A DNA stretch of 64,000 nucleotides, taken from the NCBI RefSeq assembly GCF_001578185.1, contig NZ_CP011008.1:328001-392000 (forward strand), written 5' to 3'. The DNA comes from Peribacillus simplex. Lineage in GTDB: Bacteria > Bacillota > Bacilli > Bacillales > DSM-1321. The notes beneath the pieces were generated by a model. That model did not search any database. It was given only the letters and a program-made list of their open reading frames with translations, and was not told the DNA's origin. Shown one piece after another: positions 36,912 through 45,500 of this stretch; positions within the stretch are counted from its first letter, which is position 1, and each line of letters starts with the position of its first letter. The position numbers were made by a program, and so were the translations under genes.

Positions 36912-36953
36912 AAAAACGAGGGGATTTCAGAAATGAAATCCCCTCGTTTTTTC
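36912..36953 (+). terminator. Terminator of opuA operon
   Basis: 17-base perfect stem (36913-36929 with 36934-36950), GAAA tetraloop, then TT. Confidence 0.9.
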
Positions 36954-36967
36954 AGTTATACGAAAGA

Positions 36968-37150
36968 TCAATGTATGGAAACGAATTTACTCTTCAATTC
37001 TTCTTCCGTTACTTCGATCTTTCCTTTCAAATCTTCAGCTAGTAATACATAACTTTTCACACCTATGAATTCTGAATGCGATATTAAAAAAAAATTTGTC
37101 CCCTTTTTATACGTAGAAGGATCATCTTCGATTAACCTAAACATTTTCAT
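36968..37150 (-). CDS. Small hypothetical protein (60 aa)
   Basis: 60 residues, hydrophilic with an aromatic/hydrophobic centre (GTNFFLISHSEFIGVKSYVLLAED) and a charged C-terminal part (LKGKIEVTEEELKSKFVSIH). No signal peptide. The ATG has AAAGG just upstream and AAGGTGG further up. It is convergent with opuA and its terminator hairpin could serve both. Composition and compact size look like a genuine small cytosolic protein; I do not recognise the family. Confidence 0.6.
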   Translation of the reverse strand: MKMFRLIEDDPSTYKKGTNFFLISHSEFIGVKSYVLLAEDLKGKIEVTEEELKSKFVSIH

Positions 37151-37436
37151 CCTTTATCCACCTTCGTCAGCCGCATGTAATATAACTACCTTTAGAGAAC
37201 ACTCTCTAGTTTGGGTAATAGCATTGAACAAGTTAAAAAGGAATAAGGGCCCTACTTCTTCATTTCCCTTTTTTATATCATTGATATTTATAAGCGGTCA
37301 ACTATTTTTACTAGTAGATACATGAACTGGCAGGCTTCTTCATTGTTTGGGAATTATGAATATTCTTAAAATTTTGTGGAACTGCCTATAATTGAATGTT
37401 AAAATTCAGTTGGAAAATAGTGTTTCCTGATACATA
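37151..37436. other. Intergenic region left of the IS110 element
   Basis: Nothing recognisable beyond the likely promoter of the minus-strand 60-aa gene (AGAGAGTGTTCTC palindrome at 37197-37209). Confidence 0.3.
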
Positions 37437-37439
37437 AGA

Positions 37440-38990
37440 AACTTCTATGGCGGCGATTCTCGCCGCCACCATCTAGCACGAAAACCTGCTCTTTACCCAA
37501 AAATAAAGTCTAACCCATTAAACCCTTGACAATAATGGATGATAACAATACAACCAGGCTGGACTTTTTTTGGTGGATCTTAAGGAAGATACCCTGTATA
37601 AGAAACTGGTTGTGACAGTATGGAAGAACCATTTAGTGTACTACAAGTACGTATACAAAAATTTTTGTAACAAATCTCCTGTCATATGTATTGTTAATCT
37701 TTTTTTGAGGTGATTCTCCTATGGAAGCAATGATTGAACGGTGTGCTGGCCTAGATGTACACCAAGAAACAGTAGTAGCCTGTGTACTATTTGGTCCATT
37801 AGATAAAAAGCCAAAAACCTCTATTGAAACGTTTTCAACTACAACAACGGGACTCTTGGCTTTAAGTGATTGGCTAGCTACACTTCAGGTATCCGATGTT
37901 GTGATGGAAAGTACCGGAGTCTATTGGAAACCAATATGGAATATACTTGAAGGTTCTTTTCACCTTGTTCTTGCCAATGCCAGACATGTCAAAAATGTTC
38001 CAGGGCGTAAAACTGATGTGAAAGATGCCGAATGGCTTGCCAAGCTTCTAAGATGTGGACTTATTGAAAGCAATTTTGTACCACCAGAGGATATTCGTGA
38101 TTTACGAGATCTTACTCGTTATCGAAAAAAATTGATTCATCATCGCACTTCAGAGCAGAATCGCATTCACAAAATTCTTCAAGATGCTAATATCAAGCTA
38201 ACATCCGTACTATCAGACATTTTTGGTGTATCGGGACGCCGTATCCTTGAAGCGATTCTAAACGGTGAAAAAATAGAGACCGATGGTCTTCGAAAAATGG
38301 TGGATTGGCGAACAAAAGCAAGTATTACTGACATTGCCAGTGCAATTAATGGTCGTATTCGCCGTCATCATCGTGATATGTTGCGTTACCATTGGGAGCA
38401 TATGAGTTATTTAGAAAAAGCCATAGAAGAATTGGAAAAACAAATCGATCAACTCCTGTCCCCCTATCGTAAGGAAGTAGAATTATTGGATGGAATACCT
38501 GGTGTGAACAAAGCTGCCGCAGCTACTTTTATTGCAGAGATGGGCGTTGATATGTCCGTATTTAAGTCAGCTAAACATCTTGCCTCTTGGGCTGGTGTGA
38601 GTCCCGGAAATTACGAAAGTGCTGGTAAAAAAAAACGAGTAAAACCACACAAGGTAACAAAGCATTAAAAACGATGGCTGTAGAGTGTGTACTGGCAACC
38701 TCAAGGCAAAATAATCGAATTGCTTCACATCGAAAAAGGATTACCAAACGACAGGGAAAAATGAAGGGCCGAATTGCTTCTGCTCATTTACTTTTGACGA
38801 TTGCTTACAACATCTTAAAAACAGGAGAACCCTATCATGAACTAGGCTCAAATTACCTTGAAGAAAAACAAATGAACAAAGAATTAAAAATGATCGAATA
38901 CCTAAAAAAGAAAGGCTATACAATCGATCCATCAGAACAACAAACTGCATAACCAGTTAAAATAACGACATAGTACATTTACGTCCTTCA
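37440..38990 (+). mobile_element. IS110-family insertion sequence (approximate ends)
   Basis: The transposase (37721-38952) is flanked by non-coding DNA without terminal inverted repeats, as expected for IS110. The left flank contains a strong hairpin (GGCGGCGA/TCGCCGCC at 37452-37470) and a promoter-like pair TTGACA (37526-37531)/TACAAC (37549-37554), then AAAGTC/GACTTTTTTT pairing (37504/37562). In the IS110 family this region encodes the bridge RNA that pairs with donor and target. Exact ends cannot be set without an empty site. Confidence 0.6.
37721..38952 (+). pseudogene. IS110-family transposase, frameshifted at an A9 run
   Basis: The first frame (37721-38668) carries the DEDD RuvC-like domain: GLDVHQETVVACV (D11), VVMESTGVYWKP, DVKDAEWLAKLL, and a C-terminal IPGVNKAAAATFIAEMG leading to the catalytic serine region AGVSPGNYESAGKKK. 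Frame one then ends after 15 altered residues. Shifting by one base at the nine-A run (38627-38635) restores KTTQGNKALKTMAVECV and continues to 38952. The total, about 410 residues, equals a full IS110 transposase. Either the copy is inactive or polymerase/ribosome slippage on A9 yields the full protein. RBS GAGGTGAT with ATG. Confidence 0.85.
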
Positions 38991-39150
38991 AAAAAATTAG
39001 AATTTGGTGGGCTTATTTTAGTATGGCCTTTCACGAATATGTTTTCATACAAAAAGATATGAAACGTGTAGAAAGCTATTTATTCTCTATTGAGAAAGGA
39101 GATTAATATTTGGTGGCACAAAAATGTAATTCTGGAGGGTGTTGGAAATA

Positions 39151-40065
39151 TTGAAACCAATCATATTTGATGTTGATACTGGGATTGATGATGCCATGGC
39201 GATGGCATATGCATTAAATTCACCAGAATTGGAAGTGCTGGGGTTTACCACTTGCTTTGGTAACGTACCCGTTGTTGAATCGACCCGTAATACACTGGCC
39301 GTTTTGGAAAAATTAAATAGGCGCATTCCGGTTTTTGAAGGAGCCGGTCAAACATTGGTACGCGGAAAGAAGAAGAAATATCCCAAGCATGTCCATGGGG
39401 AAGACGGATTAGGAAATACCCTTCAGTTTGAACCAACTATTAAAGCATCAAAAGGGAATGCATCAGATTTCATTATCGAACAAGTGAAAAGCCGACCGCA
39501 AGAAATTACGGTTATTGCAGTAGGACCACTGACTAACATCGCAATGGCGATTAAAAAAGCCCCGAAAATCATGTCCTTAGTAAAAGAGGTGGTTATTATG
39601 GGCGGTGCTGTAAACGTACAAGGAAATGTAACGCCTTATGCTGAAGCGAACATAGTATCCGATCCTGAAGCGGCTGATCATGTATTTTCATCCGGACTGC
39701 CAATCACCCTAGTGGGACTTGATGTGACACTGCAAACATATCTTTTGAAATCGAAGCTTGATGAATGGCGGGCAACTGGTAAGGAGAGCGCCCGATTTTT
39801 AGCGGAAATGACCGATTATTATATGAAAGCTTATGAAACCTCCCATCCAGGTTTGGGCGGTTGCGCCCTTCATGATCCACTTGCAGTCGGGGTTGCGATT
39901 GATTCAAGTTTTGTAAGTGCAGAAATGATGAACGTCAAGGTTGTGACCGAAGGCGAAGAAACAGGCAGGACAATAGGCCAACAGGTTAGCGGTCCTGGAA
40001 TCCGCGTCTGTACGAAAGTGCAAGCGGATCGGTTTGTGAAACACTTTTTGGAACGGGTTATATGA
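39151..40065 (+). CDS. Inosine-uridine preferring nucleoside hydrolase
   Basis: 304 residues from TTG 39151 (GGAGGG 11 bases upstream; GTG 39139 overlaps the RBS). The N-terminal Ca2+-binding signature IIFDVDTGIDDAMAM is diagnostic of the IUNH family, which hydrolyses the N-glycosidic bond of ribonucleosides for purine/pyrimidine salvage. Further hallmarks are VHGEDGLGN, VGPLTNIAMAIKKAP, MGGAV-GNVTPYAEANIVSDPEAA and a C-terminal HDPLAVGVAID with the active-site histidine and metal-binding aspartate. Cytosolic. No partner gene; substrate preference is not deducible. Confidence 0.92.
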   Translation: MKPIIFDVDTGIDDAMAMAYALNSPELEVLGFTTCFGNVPVVESTRNTLAVLEKLNRRIPVFEGAGQTLVRGKKKKYPKHVHGEDGLGNTLQFEPTIKASKGNASDFIIEQVKSRPQEITVIAVGPLTNIAMAIKKAPKIMSLVKEVVIMGGAVNVQGNVTPYAEANIVSDPEAADHVFSSGLPITLVGLDVTLQTYLLKSKLDEWRATGKESARFLAEMTDYYMKAYETSHPGLGGCALHDPLAVGVAIDSSFVSAEMMNVKVVTEGEETGRTIGQQVSGPGIRVCTKVQADRFVKHFLERVI

Positions 40066-40495
40066 GGACTTGATCATGTGATAAGGATCTCCATTAACTA
40101 AGTCGCACAGCTGAAATCCATGTATTAAAAATAGTTTATTTTGCTTTGAAAAAAGGATTTTCGTATATTTGGATATCCTTTCGATTGGTTTTTCAAATAT
40201 TAATCAATCGTTTGATTAATTTCATAGAGATTTGAAGGAATCCCTCCATTTTAGTAAAGGTCCAAAAAAATTGGGCATAAGGAACTTTTTTTTTACCATG
40301 AAAAGGTAAAAAAATAAAATTCATTCAAATAAATGTTTAATGATCCGGGAAAACAGGTACATAGACTTTCATAATCCCATATTTAGGTTTTTTCCATAAT
40401 CATAATTTACCATTTTTCGACTTTGTTTTTATTTATATGGCAGAAAATGTATGGTTCTATTAAAATGTACTATATAAGATAGGAGGAGTTTTTCT
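40066..40495. other. Intergenic region upstream of the type VII locus
   Basis: An inverted repeat ATTAATCAA (40199-40207)/TTGATTAAT (40212-40220) around TCGT could be an operator. No gene seen. The yukE promoter should lie near 40430-40470 but its elements are not clear. Confidence 0.4.
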
Positions 40496-40786
40496 ATGTC
40501 ACAAATTCGCGTAACACCTTCGGAACTGAAAGATGTAGCTAGGCAATATGATAATGAGAGCCAACAGGTAACGGATATCATTGGTCGTTTAGATAAAATG
40601 AGAGATCATTTAGCAGGTATTTGGGAAGGTTCTTCGAGTGAGGCTTTCATCGGGCAATATGAAGAATTGAAGCCTTCATTCATGGATATGGCACGCTTGT
40701 TGAATGAAGTTTCTCAACAATTGAATAAATCAGCTCAAATCCTTGAAGATACAGATAATCAGATTGCCAGTCAAATTCGCGGATAA
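40496..40786 (+). CDS. yukE: WXG100 family type VII secretion substrate
   Basis: 96 residues, all-helical hairpin of the WXG100 family. The turn motif W-E-G is in LAGIWEGSSSEAF, and the preceding helix begins IRVTPSELKDVARQYDNES. YukE/EsxA is secreted as a dimer through the YukBA(EssC) channel and is required for other substrates. Strong RBS AGGAGG before ATG. First gene of the locus; a hairpin terminator lies between it and yukD, so this substrate is probably made in excess over the machinery. Confidence 0.95.
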   Translation: MSQIRVTPSELKDVARQYDNESQQVTDIIGRLDKMRDHLAGIWEGSSSEAFIGQYEELKPSFMDMARLLNEVSQQLNKSAQILEDTDNQIASQIRG

Positions 40787-40819
40787 TCATTAGGTCAAAG
40801 AGATAAAGAATTTTCTAGG

Positions 40820-40864
40820 AAAAAGCGCTGCGACTCTTAATGAAGATCGTGGTGCTTTTTTGCT
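40820..40864 (+). terminator. Intra-operon terminator between yukE and yukD
   Basis: A 14-pair stem with three G-U pairs (40820-40833 with 40847-40860) and a T run (40856-40861). It ends about 20 bases before the yukD start, so it would attenuate transcription into the secretion machinery. Confidence 0.75.
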
Positions 40865-40883
40865 TTTAAAAGAGGTGGTTTCC

Positions 40884-41123
40884 ATATATATTCAACTTAC
40901 GATCGATTTAAACAGGTATACAGGGGAAGTATTTGACTTGCAAGTCTCGAATTACCGCTCCATCAAGAAGGTTGTGGAAATTGTATGGCAGGTAAAGGAT
41001 ATTGCCACTGCACCTAAAGATGGATATTGGGTGCGGGTCAAGAATAAAGAGTTTGTATGTTCAGGTTATGATACCCTGCTTGATAGCGGAATTACGTCGG
41101 GGGACCGCCTTGAGATCCTCTAA
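40884..41123 (+). CDS. yukD: YukD, ubiquitin-like type VII secretion protein
   Basis: 79 residues if started at the ATA of 40884; this exactly matches B. subtilis YukD length (79 aa, starting MYIDITID, here (I)YIQLTIDL). The ORF has no ATG; AGAGGTGG lies 5 bases before the ATA, while upstream TTG 40860 falls in the terminator stem and GTG 40875 inside the RBS. The beta-grasp pattern ends GDRLEIL as in YukD. YukD (EsaB in Staphylococcus) is a small cytosolic ubiquitin-fold protein that binds the EssC/YukBA region; it lacks a C-terminal GG. Role: assembly or regulation of the secretion system. Confidence 0.85.
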   Translation: MYIQLTIDLNRYTGEVFDLQVSNYRSIKKVVEIVWQVKDIATAPKDGYWVRVKNKEFVCSGYDTLLDSGITSGDRLEIL

Positions 41124-41193
41124 TGGATAAGTGTGGGCTCGTTATAGGAATAAAGTCTAAAGCCCTTTTAGCAGGGGTAAAGGAGTACATAGA

Positions 41194-42510
41194 ATGGATG
41201 AGAAACCATATCTGGAGAAAAAAACAGAAGCTGCAATGGTGAAGGATGATAATGGGTATCTGTTCGTTTTCCAACGGGCAAAACTATCGATGCAAGACCC
41301 ACTGGAATTACAGCTTATTCATGAAGCGGATGATGCTCTCCAGAAACATATAGAAGTGACAGAGGACGAGGTGCAGATCAGAGTAAATCCACCAGCCTCT
41401 TTTTTTGTTTTTTCCAAAGCTAAAAATAGAAACCTGTTAGGTCGATGGGTATCGTCTTATCAAATCGTGAAGAAAATCAGAAATCATGAATTGACTCGGC
41501 TGCAACTAGTCGTCTGTCCAGAAAATATCGTCTTTGATCCAAGCTTGACCCCATATTTCCTTCATTATGGTGTAAAAGACAGTATGCCTCCATGTGAGCA
41601 TAATCATGATGAGCTATTTCAAGAAACGAAGGCAACGATTTCGGCATTAGTGGATGGTCAGTATACCTTCGAAGAGTATCTGCTTTATTATAAAACATTA
41701 AAACTATCGAAGGAATCAAAAAGTATATTGGCAGCGGGGACTTGGGATGAACTATCCACGGTCGTTCAAAAACGGATAGATGCTTTAGAGGAGGAAGAAA
41801 AAGCATTTGTGCATATCCCTGAGAAAAAATGGAGAATGGGCCGCTATACTCTTTTGGGTACGATGATCGTTCTAGTGCCACTGATGTTCTTTACGATTTA
41901 CACACTATTCTTCTCCCAACCTAGGCAGGATGCATATGTAGAAAGCGGTGAAAGCTTCTTAAAACAAAAATACAGTGAAGTCATTGACCGTTTGGAAAAC
42001 TACGACCCAAAAAATATGCCGTATGTCGTTCAATATGAACTGGCGAAGTCCTATGTCACTTACGAACCGTTGGAGGGAGTCGCTAAGAAAAATGTGGAAA
42101 ATGCAATCACCTTGCAAACCGATAGTCAGTATCTCCTATATTGGATATATATAGGCAGGGGCATGAACGAGGATGCGATCGATTTGGCGAGAATCATGGA
42201 GGATCGCGAATTGATTATGTATGGTTTGGTAAATCAGAAAGAACAGATTAAGTTAGACGATAAACTTTCCGGGGAAGAAAAGGAAACGCAAATTAAAGAA
42301 GTCGATACTGAGTTGTCCCAATATAGAAAGGAAAAAGAGGAATTGGATAAGCAAATGGAGGAAAATGGGGAACAGCAAGAACAGAACCAGCCTGCAACAA
42401 ATTCCAATGCGGAAGATAAAGGTGAAGCGGAAGCAAAGCCTGCTGTAAAAGAAGAAGGTAAGGATTCCTCGAAAAAATCAATTGAAGAAAAAGAGAAAAG
42501 CAAAGAGTGA
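41194..42510 (+). CDS. essB: YukC/EssB, type VII secretion membrane pseudokinase
   Basis: 438 residues. A kinase-like cytosolic N-terminal domain (about 1-215) without a usable catalytic loop is followed by a single membrane helix (about 221-243, LLGTMIVLVPLMFFTIYTLFF) and an extracellular helical domain (about 250-400), then a low-complexity Glu/Lys/Asn tail. This is the EssB/YukC layout. The protein bridges EssC and EsaA in the machinery. RBS AAAGGAG; starts 70 bases after yukD and 29 before yukBA. Length and topology are typical (B. subtilis 451 aa). Confidence 0.93.
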   Translation: MDEKPYLEKKTEAAMVKDDNGYLFVFQRAKLSMQDPLELQLIHEADDALQKHIEVTEDEVQIRVNPPASFFVFSKAKNRNLLGRWVSSYQIVKKIRNHELTRLQLVVCPENIVFDPSLTPYFLHYGVKDSMPPCEHNHDELFQETKATISALVDGQYTFEEYLLYYKTLKLSKESKSILAAGTWDELSTVVQKRIDALEEEEKAFVHIPEKKWRMGRYTLLGTMIVLVPLMFFTIYTLFFSQPRQDAYVESGESFLKQKYSEVIDRLENYDPKNMPYVVQYELAKSYVTYEPLEGVAKKNVENAITLQTDSQYLLYWIYIGRGMNEDAIDLARIMEDRELIMYGLVNQKEQIKLDDKLSGEEKETQIKEVDTELSQYRKEKEELDKQMEENGEQQEQNQPATNSNAEDKGEAEAKPAVKEEGKDSSKKSIEEKEKSKE

Positions 42511-42539
42511 GCATTGGGTGTTTGCGGAGGTGAGATTTA

Positions 42540-45500
42540 ATGAGTTTATTATGGATTTATTCTAAGGGGACCTACCAGTCCTATACGATCAAGGATAATC
42601 ATAACGGTCCAATTACGATAGGGCCATCAAAACAGGATACGATCACCGTCTATTCCCTTCCCTTTGAACATGGATCCATCAAGCTGAGAAAACATGATGG
42701 GCTTAATGAATATGAGGTGTTTAGGGAGGGAAAGAAGCTTGGCGATGTAAAACCATTCCAAAGCTTCACCTTTCATGAAGGAGAAGAAACGGTCGAGATT
42801 TTTTATACGGCAGGGGAATTGGAAGAAAGCCTCTATTATATTGGCAACTTGAAAGAAATCACTATATCGGCCAAGGAGGGAGCAACCTTCCGTAAAGAAG
42901 GACCTGTTCCCGGCAATGGCTTTTCCTTTGTTCTTCATAAAGGGCAGTGGCTTCTCATACCTAAAGAAAAAAGTAGGATTTTCCTGAATGGTGAAAAGGT
43001 AACGAAGGCTGCTCCCGTTCAAAATGGTGATCTGATTTGCTGGCCCAATATGTTGCTTAGGTTGATTGAAGGCGACCTATTGATGATTCATAGTGCGGAG
43101 AGTTATGAAACAACTTTATCTAAAATGAAGAAGCCAATCTCTGAAATGAAGAAAAGCTATCCACAATATCGCCGGACACCAAGGATGATCTATGAATTGC
43201 CGGATGAGAAAGTGACGATATCATTTCCAAGCCAAGAATCGGAAGATAATAATAGAGGGTTATGGTTAATCCTGATGCCGCCGTTAATGATGCTTCTTGT
43301 CATGGGGGTCATCACGATCGTTCAGCCTCGGGGCATTTTCATTATCATATCGATTGTGATGTTCACAACGACTTTAGTAACCTCGACGGTTCAATACTTT
43401 AAAGACAAAAAGAAGCAAAAATTCAGAGATGAGAAACGTCAACGTGTGTATACCAGGTATCTAGACCAGAAGAGGGAAGAACTGCAAGAGCTGTCTGAAA
43501 AGCAAAAGAAAGTGCTGTTCTATCATTACCCTTCTTTTGAAAGGATGAAGCATCTAACTGATAGTATTAGCGACCGTATTTGGGAGAGAACGTTGGAGAG
43601 TGAAGACGCTCTCCACTTTAAGATCGGAACGGCGACCGTACCCTCAAGTTATGAGGTTTCGGCAAATAGTAACGATATGTCCAATCGGGATATAGATGAT
43701 TTACTTGAGCAGTCGCAGGAACTTGTGGATGTATACAAAAACCTGGATGGTCTTCCGTTATCCATCGATTTATCAAGCGGATCGATGGGCCTTGTCGGAA
43801 AGGAATCGATTGTTAAACGCGAACTGCAACAATTGATTGGACAGCTGTCCTTTTTTCATAGTTATCATGATGTTCGTTTTGTGGCCATTTTTCCGGAAAA
43901 GGATTACCAAGAATGGGAATGGATGAAATGGCTCCCTCATTTTCAACTGCCACATGCCTATGCAAAAGGCTTTATATACAATGAGCAATCACGCGATCAG
44001 CTGCTGACTTCGATTTATCAGCTATTGAGGGAAAGAGATATGGATGAGAACAAAGGGAAAGCGAGATTCACTCCCCATTTTGTCTTTATTGTCACGGATC
44101 GTAATTTAATTGCAGAGCATGTCATATTGGAATATTTAGAAGGTAAAACAGACGATTTAGGTATCTCGACGATTTTTGCTGCGGATGCAAAAGAGAGTTT
44201 GACGGAAAATGTCCATACACTTGTGAAGTATATAAATGATCGCGAAGGTGAGATTCTCATCCAGCAAACGAAGGCTGTTCATACTCCTTTTACACTTGAT
44301 GCACATACATCAGAAGGAAATGAGCGATATGCACGTACGCTGCGTTCACTAGATCATCAAAAGGGCATGAACAATTCAATACCAGAAACGGTTTCATTTC
44401 TGGAATTATTGAAAGCACGTGAAGTGGAAGAGCTTCCTATCAGCCAAAACTGGCGGACCAATCAGTCCTCCAAATCCTTGGCAGTACCGATTGGATTGAA
44501 AGGGAAAACGGATAGGGTTGAATTGAACTTGCACGAAAAGGCACATGGCCCCCATGGATTGGTTGCCGGGACGACAGGGTCAGGGAAAAGTGAATTACTG
44601 CAAACTTACATCCTATCATTAGCCGTTCATTATCATCCACATGAAGTTGCTTTTTTGCTCATTGATTATAAAGGCGGTGGAATGGCACAGCCATTCAGGC
44701 AGATCCCTCATCTACTGGGAGTCATTACGAATATTGAGGGAAGCAAGAACTTCAGTGCCAGGGCACTAGCCTCCATCAATAGCGAATTGAAGAAGCGCCA
44801 GCGCATGTTTGATCGATACGAAGTCAATCATATCAATGATTACACGGATTTATACAAAGAGGGCAAAGCGGATGAACCGTTACCGCATTTATTTTTGATA
44901 TCTGATGAGTTTGCCGAACTTAAAAACGAAGAACCTGATTTCATCCGCGAATTAGTGAGTACGGCAAGAATTGGACGGAGCTTGGGTGTTCATTTAATTC
45001 TTGCCACGCAAAAGCCAGGCGGTGTTATTGATAACCAGATTTGGAGCAATGCCCGTTTTAAAATTTCTTTAAAAGTGCAGGATGCCAATGATAGTAAGGA
45101 AATTCTTAAAAATAGTGATGCCGCAAATATTACTGTCACCGGTCGGGGATATTTGCAGGTAGGAAATAATGAGGTGTATGAACTGTTTCAGTCAGCTTGG
45201 AGCGGTGCACCATATTTAGAGGATACGGTTGGATCTGAGGATGAAGTGGCATTCGTCACAGACCTTGGTCTTGTCCAAATCTCAAATGTATCGGAACAAA
45301 TTACTAATAAGAGGAAAGAAAAGATAAGTGAAATTGAAGCCGTTGCGGATCATATTGTGAAGACGCAGGAAGAAATGAAGATTAAGAAGTTGGCAAGCCC
45401 ATGGCTTCAGCCTCTTCAAGACCGTCTATCGAGAAATGCTGAGACAAGCCTGGCGATGTATCAATTCCATCTAGGAATGAAGGATGAGCCCGAATTGCAG

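Noticed and set aside
40081..40152. AAAGGAT/ATCCTTT hairpin after the nucleoside hydrolase
   Set aside because: Seven-base stem with a large loop and no T run directly after it; too weak to call a terminator.
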